Source: Bacillus sp. ISL-45 (GTDB lineage Bacteria; Bacillota; Bacilli; Bacillales; Cytobacillaceae). From it: a stretch of 64,000 nucleotides of DNA. Of this stretch, positions 34,815-43,777 are shown piece after piece. How positions within the stretch are numbered: position 1 is the first letter of the stretch; every line of letters begins with the position of its first letter. The translations under genes and the position numbers were made by a program. The stretch covers positions 117,100 to 181,099 of the forward strand of contig NZ_JAGGQQ010000006.1 in the NCBI RefSeq assembly GCF_018613195.1, in the 5' to 3' direction. The notes under the pieces were generated by a model. It was given only the letters and a program-made list of their open reading frames with translations, was not told the DNA's origin and searched no databases.

Positions 34815-36041
34815 TTATATAGATTCTGCTATCACTTTACGTTCGAATTTTAAAGCTACAAACAGGAAGGAGAAGGCGGCAATCACCCGGAACAGTGATA
34901 TCAGATTCATCGCCGCATTCATTCCAAAACCATTAAGGAGCAGGACACCCATCTGCGGGGCAATAAACCCGACGATCGAAAGCAGGAAGTTATAATTGGC
35001 AATATAATTCGTTCGGTCTGTCTCTGGAGAAGCTTTAAGGAGCTGGTTGAACAACAGCAGATTGGTTCCAGAAACAAACAAGCCAATCCACAGATTAATC
35101 ATTGTCAGGTAGACGAGATTTGTTGAAAGCATCGTCAAAGCAGGAGCAGTTGCCATACCGGCTGCTGCAATAAATAAAACGAAGCTGTTTCCCCGGCGGT
35201 CTGCAGCATTCGCCCACCATTTTATACTGATGATTTGCGCCAGCTGGTTTGTGACAGAAAACAGGCTCAGCCACAATGCAGTGGCATTTGCCTCTTTGAT
35301 CTGATAAATACTGAACAGGGACCAGGCCATCTGCGCGGAAAAGCCGAACAATAAGGCAGAAATAACGAATGCTAAGAACGGCTTATGCTTATATACTGCG
35401 AGCGAAAGCTTCTTGCTTTTCTCGTCTGTAACTTTTTCATTCATAGGCCTTTCAGGTTCCTTGTGTTTAAAAAGATAATATATCTCAAACACTGCAAATA
35501 AAAATGCAGCAATGAATAATAATTGGTAAGGAAAAGCGTTATCTTTATCAAATTGCTGCAGGAATACTCCAGTACTAAATGTGACAGCCATTGCTGCTAT
35601 CGTGTTGTATCGGTTACGGGAGCTAAAAAATTCCCCTCTGCGTTTTTCAGGAACCAAATCCCCAATCATTGACTGCCATGACAAACCAGATAAGGCACCA
35701 GGAAAGTTTAGCAGTGCAATCAGGATCACCAGTGCCCATGCTGCATAAGGACTTCCAAGGAAGGGAACGAATAGGATCAAGCTGAATATTAAACGGGTGA
35801 GCAACGTTGAAATTACAGCAAAATTCTTTTTGCTCTGCACTCGATTAAGCCAAATAGCTCCCGGAATCAATGCAAGCATGCCTATTATGGAAGGCAGGGA
35901 GACAATCAAGCCGATTTGCTGGTTGGTTGCTCCCAGAACTCCAATTGCAAACAAAGGGATATAACCGTTAACCATGTTAGTAGCTGCAGTTGAAGCAAGC
36001 CCGCTATAGATGCTCAACTTCTCATTTTCATTAAATTTCAA
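34815..36041 (-). CDS. MFS transporter
   Basis: The 408-aa protein has about twelve hydrophobic helices and a central charged loop (about 195-225, KHKEPERPMNEKVTDEKSKK). The segment GDLVPEKRRGEFFSSRNRYN after helix 4 is the family loop. The N-terminal helix (AATNMVNGYIPLFAIGVLG) and the overall pattern suggest a YfkF/drug or metabolite efflux-like major facilitator. The start is TTG 36041 with AGGAG upstream; its substrate cannot be read. It is monocistronic. Confidence 0.85.
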   Translation of the reverse strand: MKFNENEKLSIYSGLASTAATNMVNGYIPLFAIGVLGATNQQIGLIVSLPSIIGMLALIPGAIWLNRVQSKKNFAVISTLLTRLIFSLILFVPFLGSPYAAWALVILIALLNFPGALSGLSWQSMIGDLVPEKRRGEFFSSRNRYNTIAAMAVTFSTGVFLQQFDKDNAFPYQLLFIAAFLFAVFEIYYLFKHKEPERPMNEKVTDEKSKKLSLAVYKHKPFLAFVISALLFGFSAQMAWSLFSIYQIKEANATALWLSLFSVTNQLAQIISIKWWANAADRRGNSFVLFIAAAGMATAPALTMLSTNLVYLTMINLWIGLFVSGTNLLLFNQLLKASPETDRTNYIANYNFLLSIVGFIAPQMGVLLLNGFGMNAAMNLISLFRVIAAFSFLFVALKFERKVIAESI

Positions 36042-36219
36042 TCCTTATTTTTCTCCTCTCAAATAAATTGCACGAATTGGATTGTACGATTTTGCTTCTC
36101 GATTGGCAATAGAAGCAGATAAAAACGGTACATTAAGCATACCTTCTCAATAAAGAACAGAGAGTTTCCTGCCCTATCTTTTCTAAAAGGATTCGCCGAT
36201 CGTTTTACTCGTACCACAA

Positions 36220-36249
36220 AAAAAGAATGCCTTCGAAAGCATTCTTTTT
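36220..36249 (-). terminator. terminator after the YkoN-like gene
   Basis: AAAAAGAATGC pairs perfectly with GCATTCTTTTT, with a T tail on the minus strand. Confidence 0.85.
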
Positions 36250-36253
36250 CACT

Positions 36254-37345
36254 TTAGAAAAATCTTTTCAGAACTGCGTCTAAATTCTCGATCCGTCTTG
36301 AATAGCTTGAAAGCTGTATGTGGAACTCTTTCAAGTCCTTTTCACTTGTTAGGAAGCTCAATACAGCCTCTTCAATACCAGCAATAGGGGCTTTCATAGC
36401 GAGTTTCTCCTCAAGCAGGAACTTTTCGTTTTGCTCCTCGGGACCTGGAAGTGATTCAAGCAAGAACAAAGGAATTTCTTTGCGGAGGCATTCACTGACA
36501 GTAATACCCCCAGGCTTGGTTAAGGCTGCATCAATCCGGTCGTATAATTCATTCATTTCCTCTCTATCTGCAATATAAGAGACCGGGATGATGCGCGGAT
36601 TTTGAAGCTTTTCTATTTTCCAGAACAGCTTATTATTTTTTCCACATAACACATAATAATTTAATTCAGGAGCATGTCCCAGCTGTTTAACAATATTTCC
36701 AATTTGCCCTACGCCCATATTCCCCCCAGCCACTAACACGTTAAAAAGTTTTTTGTTTTTATTTTCCGTTATTTTCTTTTTATCTGTGATTTTCGGATGA
36801 ACAGGGATTCCTGTAACAACAATCTTACTTTGAGGGACTCCGTTTCGTTCAAGAAATTGCTTAATTGTGTTACTGCCAGCAAAATGCAAATCAATATTCC
36901 TTAGTCCCCAAACGGAGTTGATAAAGAAATCCGTATAAGCGTTAATTACAGGTATAGGAAAATGATGCTGCTGCTTCAATACATTTAAAAGATATGAAGG
37001 GAGGCAATGTGTGCAGATAATAAGATCGGGATCTTCCGCATTGATAAGCCTCTTCATACTTCCCAAGAACATAAATTCGTATAATATATACCGTTTCTCT
37101 TCCTCATAGTTTTTACATGCATTTTGGCGGTACAGCCAGCTATAAAACGAAGGACTTAGTTTCAATGCCTTTAAATAAATATTGGTAGAAATGCTTTCCG
37201 CTATACGGGAGGTATAATGGAAAATGTCTATTTTCCTGACCTCTATTGTCCGATCTATTTCTTTGAAACAGTAACTTAATGTATCAGCTGCCTGGTGATG
37301 TCCCGAAGGCATTTGTAAAAACGGCAATATAAGAATTTTTGTCAT
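36254..37345 (-). CDS. glycosyltransferase, MGDG synthase-like (YkoN-like)
   Basis: The 363-aa GT-B type protein has an MGDG_synth N-terminal domain starting ILILPFLQMPSGHHQAADTL, with the GHHxAA acceptor-lipid motif. ICTHCLPSYLLN and the Glyco_tran_28 C-terminal donor domain with ALTKPGGITVSECLRKEIPL near residue 285 follow. It should transfer a sugar from a nucleotide sugar to a lipid acceptor at the membrane. B. subtilis ykoN lies beside ykoP and ykoQ; here the YkoP- and YkoQ-like genes are also adjacent but divergent. ATG 37345 is the only reasonable start. Confidence 0.85.
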   Translation of the reverse strand: MTKILILPFLQMPSGHHQAADTLSYCFKEIDRTIEVRKIDIFHYTSRIAESISTNIYLKALKLSPSFYSWLYRQNACKNYEEEKRYILYEFMFLGSMKRLINAEDPDLIICTHCLPSYLLNVLKQQHHFPIPVINAYTDFFINSVWGLRNIDLHFAGSNTIKQFLERNGVPQSKIVVTGIPVHPKITDKKKITENKNKKLFNVLVAGGNMGVGQIGNIVKQLGHAPELNYYVLCGKNNKLFWKIEKLQNPRIIPVSYIADREEMNELYDRIDAALTKPGGITVSECLRKEIPLFLLESLPGPEEQNEKFLLEEKLAMKAPIAGIEEAVLSFLTSEKDLKEFHIQLSSYSRRIENLDAVLKRFF

Positions 37346-37489
37346 CTATTCTCAAAACCCTTTTTTTCATACTATTCGCTTCCATCTCCAAATCCATTCC
37401 AGAATGTTTAATCCTTTCATTACCATTTCTAAAAAATAGGCAATTTAACCAACCTATAATTGTACGAATGGAAAGGAGCTAGGATAGAA

Positions 37490-38050
37490 ATGGTAAGATC
37501 AATTTTTATATCTATGTGGAGCTGGATAGATCCTTTATACTTCTGGTTTACCCGGCTGCAATATATATGTCCTGAAAGTAAAGATAAAGGCATGTTCAGG
37601 GTTCGTCTAACGCGATACAAAGGAAAGGAAGTTATTTTGTCAGATGGAATAAAAATTCGCAAAAATGATCTTCTGCTTAAAATCCATTTACATAATGTCA
37701 GGATTTTTAAAGATGTTGCCAGGATAAAAAATGACGTTTCTAGGGGAAGATTTGTTTTTCGCGGTGTGATGGAATCTATGCCGCTTTTGAGTGATTACAT
37801 CCTAAATCATCCGGAAAATTCAAACATAAAAGGAATTATAGGTATTACCCTTATCAATAAAGGTTTTAAGCCACTCGGCTTTGAGTGTATCCAGCCGGAT
37901 AGCAAAATTTATGCAAGGTTTAAACAATTAATGCAAACTCCAATCTGGCTGCTTTCGAATTCACATCCGCTTTCTGGCAAAAAAGGAATACAATGTCCGG
38001 TATACTTAATGATGTCAAAAGAAAAGCTGTTAGAAAAATATAAAAGATAG
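37490..38050 (+). CDS. ykoP: YkoP-like protein of unknown function
   Basis: The 186-aa protein matches B. subtilis YkoP in size and blocks: SWIDPLYFWFTRLQYICPES at the N-terminus, FRVRLTRYKGKEVILSDGIK, NDLLLKIHLHNVRIFKD and GIIGITLINKGFKPLGFECI. It has one weak N-terminal hydrophobic segment and is otherwise basic. Function is unknown; the linkage to a YkoN-like glycosyltransferase and a YkoQ-like phosphoesterase suggests envelope lipid or polymer metabolism. ATG 37490 follows AAAGGAG; the ATG at 37460 precedes it. A YkoQ-like gene follows after 69 bases. Confidence 0.85.
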   Translation: MVRSIFISMWSWIDPLYFWFTRLQYICPESKDKGMFRVRLTRYKGKEVILSDGIKIRKNDLLLKIHLHNVRIFKDVARIKNDVSRGRFVFRGVMESMPLLSDYILNHPENSNIKGIIGITLINKGFKPLGFECIQPDSKIYARFKQLMQTPIWLLSNSHPLSGKKGIQCPVYLMMSKEKLLEKYKR

Positions 38051-38119
38051 TATTTCCTTCAACTCCCTCTAGCCCTTTCTCCTCATCCTTACTATACTGG
38101 ATAGGAGGGAGGGGAGACT

Positions 38120-38929
38120 ATGGTCCTGTTTTTGATTTTTTCAGCTTTAATTGGAGTGGTATTTTTCTTCGCAAACAGAAACACCAAGAAGGTCGAAATT
38201 AATACGATTTCTGTATCCAGACCTAATATCGAAGTTTCATCAAACAACTTGAAAATTCTCCACCTATCTGACCTGCATCTTGAAAATATCTCTGTAAATC
38301 CAAATGAGTTATATAATATAGTTTCGGGACAGCCTGTGGATCTTATTGCCCTTACGGGAGATTTTCTCGACCGTAAAAGGAGCATTCCAAAGCTTAGAGG
38401 TTATCTAGAAGTATTAAATAAGCTGAATCCCAAGTATGGTATGTATGCAGTATTCGGCAACCACGATTATGTTTTAAAGGGGAAGAACTTTGAAGCTTTG
38501 AAAAGGACACTTGAGGATAATGGGTGTCAGACACTACAAAATGAGCACATTACCATTAAAGTAAATGGGGAGAAGTTGAATATCATAGGTATTGATAATT
38601 ACAGTACTCATCATAGTGATGTTCATAAGGCATATCTCAATGTGCCTGAAGGATACAACCTTGTTTTGACCCATGATCCTAATGTCGTACTTGAGATGGA
38701 AGAAATCCACTTTGATTATTTATTATCCGGGCATTTCCATGGCGGTCAAATCCATTGGCCGAAGCCTTACCATCTGATCAAAATGGGCAAGCTAGTCCGT
38801 ATGAAAATGGTCAAAGGCCTGCATTACCATGGAGGGAAGCCGTTTTATATCAGTGAAGGGCTTGGCCAAACAGGGGTCAATATCCGTATTGGAAGCCGTC
38901 CAGAAATAACTTTCCATGAATTATCGTAA
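38120..38929 (+). CDS. metallophosphoesterase (YkoQ-like)
   Basis: The 269-aa calcineurin-like phosphoesterase has an N-terminal membrane helix (residues 2-17). Metal-binding motifs are in order: LSDLHLENI near residue 49, TGDFLDR near 80, FGNHDY near 115, THDPNV near 190 and SGHFHGGQIHWP near 210. YkoQ/YaeI-type enzymes may hydrolyse lipid phosphates at the membrane. ATG 38120 lies after GGAGGGGAGAC. It is probably co-transcribed with the YkoP-like gene and is closed by a strong terminator. Confidence 0.9.
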   Translation: MVLFLIFSALIGVVFFFANRNTKKVEINTISVSRPNIEVSSNNLKILHLSDLHLENISVNPNELYNIVSGQPVDLIALTGDFLDRKRSIPKLRGYLEVLNKLNPKYGMYAVFGNHDYVLKGKNFEALKRTLEDNGCQTLQNEHITIKVNGEKLNIIGIDNYSTHHSDVHKAYLNVPEGYNLVLTHDPNVVLEMEEIHFDYLLSGHFHGGQIHWPKPYHLIKMGKLVRMKMVKGLHYHGGKPFYISEGLGQTGVNIRIGSRPEITFHELS

Positions 38930-38935
38930 AAGATG

Positions 38936-38969
38936 AAAGCTTGCCATCCGTACTATGGCAAGCTTTTTT
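38936..38969 (+). terminator. terminator after the metallophosphoesterase
   Basis: AAAGCTTGCCAT pairs perfectly with ATGGCAAGCTTT, followed by T6. Confidence 0.9.
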
Positions 38970-38993
38970 CTGTTTCGTTACCTCAGCTAAAAG

Positions 38994-39149
38994 CTAACTA
39001 GGATCAACTTCGTCAAGGGAAAGTGAATATACATTAGTAAACTCTCCTTTTTCTTTCTCCTCTTTTGAAGCGTCCATATCCAGTTCCTCTTGATCATCCA
39101 TTCCGGGAGCAATGGTCGGTTCTTTCATATTTTCTTGTTTCTTTTTCAC
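38994..39149 (-). CDS. small acidic protein, 51 aa
   Basis: GTG 39149 lies nine bases after GGAGGT on the minus strand. The frame encodes 51 residues starting MKKKQENMKEPTIAPGMDDQ, with an acidic middle (EELDMDASKEEKEKGE) and the tail VYSLSLDEVDPS. The gene is too short for routine gene finding, but the ribosome site and composition (soluble, acidic, disordered) support it. I recognise no family; many spore-formers carry short acidic proteins of this kind. It lies alone between the YkoQ-like gene and the nucleoside hydrolase gene. Confidence 0.6.
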   Translation of the reverse strand: MKKKQENMKEPTIAPGMDDQEELDMDASKEEKEKGEFTNVYSLSLDEVDPS

Positions 39150-39303
39150 GAATTCGTTACCTCCATCAATAAGATCATGCCAATATAGTTTGTGTGAAAT
39201 AAAGAGATATTATTAGCCAATCGGTAAATACTGAAAATCACTGAATGAATGGACCCAGGGGTTTCATATAATATGACTATGACCAAACGGGAGAGGGATG
39301 CAT

Positions 39304-40263
39304 ATGTATAATATACTTTTGTTTACCGATTCAGGTGTCGATGACTCACTTGCACTGATGTACGCACTTTTACGCCCAGAATTAAATGTTGTTGGTGTTG
39401 TAACCGGATATGGAAATATCACGAAAGAACAGGCAATAAATAACACAGCCTATTTATTGCAGCTGGGGGGAAGAGAGGATATACCGATCATCGCAGGTGC
39501 CTCTGGTCCTTTATCAGGGGAGTTAGCCACTTTTTATCCTGAAATTCATGGTCCAGAGGGGCTTGGTCCCATCAGGCCGCCCGAGGACCTTGGGGAAGTT
39601 AAGGTATATGATATTAATAAAATTCTTGATATTGTGAATCAGTACTCCGATAATCTAGTAATCGTTGGTGTTGGAAGGCAGACCGAGCTGGCCATACCCT
39701 TCATACTTTATGGCACGGAAGCTTTTAAAACGGTCAATGCCGTGTATATCATGGGAGGAGCTTTCCTCGTTCCAGGTAACGTCACAGCGGAAGCCGAGGC
39801 AAACTTTTATGCTGATCCAATCGCTGCAAATCAAGTGCTGGAAAAGGCAAGGAATGTATTCTTGCATCCGCTGAACATTACCAATAAAGCAATCATTCCT
39901 CCTGCAGTGATCGATTATCTTGCTCAAAACAGCCAGTCTCCTTTTAAGGATCTGATAAAACCTGTTTATGATTATTACTTTGAAGCTTATAAAAAGAATG
40001 TTCCTGGCATTACCGGGGCACCACTTCATGATGTCATCACATTAAGCGCTCTTGTTAACAAGAACATGGTAAAATATTTGCCAAGGCGGGTCACTATTGA
40101 ACTGTTTGGACGGGCAAGGGGTAAAAGCATTGCTGATTTTAGGCCGAAACCTGAGCCGGAGCCGGAAGAGAATTTAGATTGGATCGGCATGGAAGCCGAT
40201 ATCCCTGCCTTTATAGAGGATTTCACCCTGACATTTATGGGAACGACCACAACTAAAAGCTAA
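39304..40263 (+). CDS. nucleoside hydrolase (IUNH family)
   Basis: This enzyme cleaves the N-glycosidic bond of nucleosides to base and ribose. The 319-aa product keeps the Ca2+ ligands of the family at the N-terminus (FTDSGVDD, Asp9, Asp13, Asp14), although Pro of the DPGxDD motif is Ser. VVGVVTGYGNITKEQAINNT near residue 30, the NFYADPIAAN loop near 180 and the PLHDVITL motif near 240 are also present. I favour ATG 39304 because GGGAGAGGG needs that spacing; ATG 39298 directly abuts the site. It is monocistronic. Confidence 0.88.
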   Translation: MYNILLFTDSGVDDSLALMYALLRPELNVVGVVTGYGNITKEQAINNTAYLLQLGGREDIPIIAGASGPLSGELATFYPEIHGPEGLGPIRPPEDLGEVKVYDINKILDIVNQYSDNLVIVGVGRQTELAIPFILYGTEAFKTVNAVYIMGGAFLVPGNVTAEAEANFYADPIAANQVLEKARNVFLHPLNITNKAIIPPAVIDYLAQNSQSPFKDLIKPVYDYYFEAYKKNVPGITGAPLHDVITLSALVNKNMVKYLPRRVTIELFGRARGKSIADFRPKPEPEPEENLDWIGMEADIPAFIEDFTLTFMGTTTTKS

Positions 40264-40329
40264 AAATGAAGTCACGGCAAATCAATGTAACGAGTTCTCT
40301 TTTGGAGTGCAAACGCGAAATTACTATTC

Positions 40330-40376
40330 AAATAGCAAGTTAAATTGTTTACGATTTAGCATGCTATTTTTTATTG
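40330..40376 (+). terminator. probable terminator after the nucleoside hydrolase
   Basis: AAATAGCA pairs with TGCTATTT, with an inner TTAAAT/ATTTA pairing, followed by a T-rich tail. Confidence 0.6.
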
Positions 40377-40594
40377 GTATAGAACGTTTATGACCAATTT
40401 TATTTGATAATCAATACTTTACTTAGCAAACCAATTAGTAAAGTGAGAATGAATATTCTCATGGTGTAAGTTTATATGCAAAACGCTTGTTCATACTTCG
40501 TTAAATTTGATAGGAATGGCAAATTTCCAAATGTAAAATAGATGCACCAGGAGAAAGAAGTTCCGGTCCTTAGATAAGAAAACAGCGAAAGTAA

Positions 40595-40785
40595 AATAAG
40601 CGGAGGTTTTCCGGTTATATTCAGAATCAAGCATGTTTTTGGCTGAATAAGCGGAGTATTTCCGGTTATGCCAAGCAATATCAACCAATTTAATGTATTT
40701 CGAGTAAATAGACGGAATTTCTCCGTCTATTTAGCCTATTTTCAATGCAATTTACTTATTAAGCGGAATTTTTCCGACTATTTAT
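40595..40785. repeat. four spaced short palindromes (AAGCGGA...TCCGNTTAT type)
   Basis: Four imperfect 20-25 bp palindromes occur every 50-60 bases: about 40595-40619, 40646-40670, 40706-40732 and 40756-40785. All share a core CGGA-N4/7-TCCG flanked by A/T (for example AATAGACGG...CCGTCTATT, the most perfect). The arms covary (AAGCGGA/TCCGGTTA, AGACGGA/TCCGTCTA). The rest of the 40377-40860 gap holds no gene I can support. Confidence 0.65.
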
Positions 40786-40863
40786 CAGATCCGGTATTTC
40801 TTTGAAAACTCCCCAAAATGTAATTCCAATTATAACGACTTTGAATTATAAAATTCAGAAGTT

Positions 40864-40903
40864 AAAAAGCATGATGATTTAATTGCTAATCACCATGCTT
40901 TTT
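40864..40903 (-). terminator. terminator after the MFS gene
   Basis: AAAAAGCATGATGATT pairs with AATCACCATGCTTTTT with a single mismatch; the T tract is within the stem ends. Confidence 0.75.
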
Positions 40904-40987
40904 CTACATTACTTGTACTGTTATTTATGATTTCGCACTCCCAAAGAAAATCCAGATCTTTGCCGGGAGTTCTTTTCGATCACTGGT

Positions 40988-42208
40988 CTATATACTTTGC
41001 TTGATCTCATGCAGTTTATTTTGTTTACCACTTGAATAAATCATCACTAATATGCTTGTGGTTATTAAGATTCCATGGAAAACCCAGACCATTTTTGCCA
41101 GTGTGAGGGCTTCGAGAAGAAGAGGGGCAATCACAAAACCAAGTGCAAAGCCTAATGATTTTAACAGCATGCCAACTCCAAATATTCTTCCTCTTATGTA
41201 ATTTTCCGTTTTCTGGAGGATTGTGGCGTGCAGAGTCGTAAAACAGGCATCAAAGACGCCGGTAAAAAAGGCAAACAGCAGGACAATCCAAACATTCTTG
41301 TTTGACAAAAAGATAATAAATCCAGTTGACATCATAACCGCTGCAAGAAAATATGTACGATACAAGTTGTGGCCCTGCAGAAATTTCAATCTTGGCAACA
41401 GAAGGGTGGCCAACACAGAGCCAACTCCCCAGATACCCCAGATCAGTCCATAAATCAAGCTTTGTTTGCTCGAATCAATTGAGTCTGCCAGCAAAGGAAT
41501 ACCTAGATTGTGAGAGGCACCTGCAAATGATCCCACGAGGAAAACAATATTTACGTACAATAACATCGGCACAGAAAGGATGAAAGAATATACTTCTTTT
41601 AAATCCTTACCAATCTGGATAACCTTTTGTTTAACTCCATTCGTTATCAAACCTGGTTGAGCTGGATTAGATGTTTCCCACTTAATTTTGATCAGTACTG
41701 CTGCAGATATTAGATAAGTAGCAGCATCGATAATCAGGGTAACCTGGTAACCAAGAAAATCCGTGATCACTCCTGCACCAATGAACCCAAAAACCAGGCT
41801 GATCGATGTCAATCTCGAGATCAGAGCATTGGTCTCTAATACCTTATCCTGGCCAAAGATTTGCGGTATTTCCGCACTGTAGCTGACAGCAAAAAAGCTG
41901 CTCGTCAACCCTATCAAGAAGCAGACGATCAGGATCATGACTGGATCAGGAAAGGGGATCAAGCTCAGGATGATGAATGCCCTAAAAACATCGGTCCATA
42001 TCATGATTTTCCTACGGTCAAAACGATCTGCGAGAACACCTGAAAATAAGCTGGATAAAACTCCGCCCAATGTCCGGAATGCCATGGTAGCAGCAAGCCA
42101 GGCAGGACTTCCTGTTGCCATATACATCAAAACATTGATTGCGATTAAATCCATAAAGGTTCCAAGGTCGGAAAATGCTTTTACATAAAGAAAAACTTTG
42201 CGGTTCAT
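40988..42208 (-). CDS. MFS transporter
   Basis: The 406-aa protein has about twelve hydrophobic helices. The loop 2-3 motif SGVLADRFDRRKIMIWTDVF near residue 55 is the classic major facilitator signature, and FTGVFDACFTTLHATILQKT near 315 fits the MFS_3 (enterobactin exporter or macrolide efflux-like) branch. ATG 42208 lies after AGGGAGATCCT; the ATG at 42226 precedes that site. Its substrate is unknown. It is monocistronic with a terminator after it. Confidence 0.87.
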   Translation of the reverse strand: MNRKVFLYVKAFSDLGTFMDLIAINVLMYMATGSPAWLAATMAFRTLGGVLSSLFSGVLADRFDRRKIMIWTDVFRAFIILSLIPFPDPVMILIVCFLIGLTSSFFAVSYSAEIPQIFGQDKVLETNALISRLTSISLVFGFIGAGVITDFLGYQVTLIIDAATYLISAAVLIKIKWETSNPAQPGLITNGVKQKVIQIGKDLKEVYSFILSVPMLLYVNIVFLVGSFAGASHNLGIPLLADSIDSSKQSLIYGLIWGIWGVGSVLATLLLPRLKFLQGHNLYRTYFLAAVMMSTGFIIFLSNKNVWIVLLFAFFTGVFDACFTTLHATILQKTENYIRGRIFGVGMLLKSLGFALGFVIAPLLLEALTLAKMVWVFHGILITTSILVMIYSSGKQNKLHEIKQSI

Positions 42209-42369
42209 AGGATCTCCCTTAATCATGAAGTTTAGTTATTCTGTTATATTTTAAAGATTTTAAATTTACTTCGCAATACGAAATTTCAGTTTTTTGCTAT
42301 AATAGAATAAATTTCTTCATTGAAAGGGAGAAACTCCCTGGCCAACGGGGAGCTCTTTTTATTTTGCAA

Positions 42370-42605
42370 TTACCACCATGACCTGCCATACCAGGGGCGA
42401 CAACCGAAACCATACCATGGACGGCGGCCAAATCCGTACCACGGTCTGCGGCCGTACCAGTACCCAGGTCGGCCATAACCATACCACGGACCGCAAAATC
42501 CATACCGCCATAAAATGCAGGTGCAGCAGCAAGGAATAATAACGGAATAATCCTTTCATCATTCTGATGATCTTGCCTGTGAAAATAAGTTTGAGGATAA
42601 TTCAT
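42370..42605 (-). pseudogene. Tyr/Gly/Trp-rich small protein gene with a frameshift
   Basis: ATG 42605 follows AGGAGG and encodes MNYPQTYFHRQDHQNDERII, then PLLFLAAAPAFYGG. At this point the frame that makes sense shifts: the next frame reads YGFCGPWYGYGRPGYWYG followed by PWYGFG repeats and ends RSWW at a TAA (42370-42372). In the starting frame the downstream part is a repeat-free shadow. The span is 236 bases, one short of an intact 78-codon gene, so a single base is missing near the GGCGG at about 42503-42508. It may be a mutation, an assembly error or a recoding event. The intact form would be a small surface or spore-associated protein. Confidence 0.7.
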
Positions 42606-42739
42606 TGAGCAACCTCCTATATTTTATTCAATATAGGATATGTGACTAAAAATTTGATGGCATAAAAATAAAAAAATAGACAGTTGCCCATGCTTCTAAG
42701 AGAATGGAACACTATAAAATCAAAGGAGGAACACAAAAC

Positions 42740-43303
42740 ATGATTCAATTAATCAATCAAACTGTCATGCATAGTTATCCAGGAATGGTCGCACTGGTTA
42801 CAGTGTCTCATAAGGAAGAAAATAATATAATGGCTGCTGGCTGGCATTCATATATATCATATGATCCGCCAATTTATGGAGCAGCTATTGGCCGTGAGCG
42901 ATATACTTATCAACTGGTAAAATCAGCAGGGAAATTTGCCATTAATTTTGTGCCTTTTGAATATTCAAATCTTATTCAGCAAGCAGGCGTGTATTCAGGT
43001 TCGAAAATCAACAAATTTGATATGGCGAACATCAGTGTTGACCACGGGTCAGCTACAAACTCACCGATACTGCGTGATGCTTATATTGCGTATGAGTGTG
43101 AAGTTATCGATCGGAATACATACGGAGACCATGACTGGTTTGTGGCAAACATCGTGGGTTTTTACCGGGATGATGATAAATTTCTTGCTAACGGATTGCC
43201 AGATTTCGAAAAGCTTTCAATTCCGCTATACATAGGGAGGTCAACTTATACAAAAGTTGATAAAGATAATCATTTTATTTCCCACCCGGTAAAAGAAATA
43301 TAA
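42740..43303 (+). CDS. flavin reductase-like protein (flavoredoxin type)
   Basis: The 187-aa FMN-binding split-barrel protein shows AGWHSYISYDPPIYGAAIGR near residue 34, FAINFVPFEYSN near 70, and IAYECEVIDRNTYGDHDWFV near 110. It probably binds FMN and acts as a flavin reductase or flavoredoxin. ATG 42740 lies after AAAGGAGGA. It is monocistronic with a strong terminator. The neighbouring Cys-rich and ferric reductase-like genes suggest metal or redox physiology, but they are on separate transcripts. Confidence 0.87.
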   Translation: MIQLINQTVMHSYPGMVALVTVSHKEENNIMAAGWHSYISYDPPIYGAAIGRERYTYQLVKSAGKFAINFVPFEYSNLIQQAGVYSGSKINKFDMANISVDHGSATNSPILRDAYIAYECEVIDRNTYGDHDWFVANIVGFYRDDDKFLANGLPDFEKLSIPLYIGRSTYTKVDKDNHFISHPVKEI

Positions 43304-43330
43304 TTGAAATAAGTAAGCTGATGATTCAAA

Positions 43331-43366
43331 AAGAGAAAAGCTGAATTAGAAAACAGCTTTTCTCTT
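43331..43366. terminator. terminator
   Basis: AAGAGAAAAGCTG pairs perfectly with CAGCTTTTCTCTT between convergent genes. Confidence 0.8.
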
Positions 43367-43393
43367 ATACTATATTAAATGCGTGTCTTTTAG

Positions 43394-43777
43394 TTATCCC
43401 GCGAACATCCTGCAAGCCTGTGCACAATGAAAACAAATTTCGGCACATTGCTGGGACATCATGTCAGGGAATTTTGCACATTCATTTCCGCAATTTTCAC
43501 AGATAGCAGCACAAATATGGGCTAATATCCTTGCATGGCAGCTGTTTCGTGCAAGGTATTTGGCCATGATTGTACATATATCCGCACAATCCCTCAATAA
43601 CTGGATTTGCAGATCTCTTCGATTATCATGGTGTGCACAAATTAGGTGCGTGACCATATGCTCGCATGTTGCTTCACAAAGCTGGACCATTGCCAGCAAC
43701 GAATCGTGGCCTCCCATCACGCCTGCGACAGATGCTTTTTGATTATCCATATGACTTCCCGATTGAATAGGATTCAT
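43394..43777 (-). CDS. Cys-rich four-helix copper-storage-like protein (DUF326)
   Basis: The 127-aa product carries a four-helix bundle pattern with cysteines every 3-4 or 7 residues: LCEATCEHMVTHLICAHHDN, LLRDCADICTIMAK, SCHARILAHICAAICENCGN, CAKFPDMMSQQCAEICFHCA. About 13 Cys face the bundle core, as in the Csp copper-storage and DUF326 families, which hold many Cu(I) ions. ATG 43777 lies seven bases after AAAGGAGG; the ATG at 43783 is too close. There is no signal peptide, so it would be cytosolic like Csp3. It is divergent from the ferric reductase-like gene. Confidence 0.85.
   Translation of the reverse strand: MNPIQSGSHMDNQKASVAGVMGGHDSLLAMVQLCEATCEHMVTHLICAHHDNRRDLQIQLLRDCADICTIMAKYLARNSCHARILAHICAAICENCGNECAKFPDMMSQQCAEICFHCAQACRMFAG

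Noticed and set aside
40595-40785. CRISPR array
   Set aside because: Only four unequal palindromes, with no constant repeat or spacer length, and no cas genes in the window.
42326-42360. Terminator for the frameshifted Tyr/Gly-rich gene
   Set aside because: The hairpin there has its T tract on the plus strand, where no upstream gene exists; on the minus strand the tail is poor, so no call is made.
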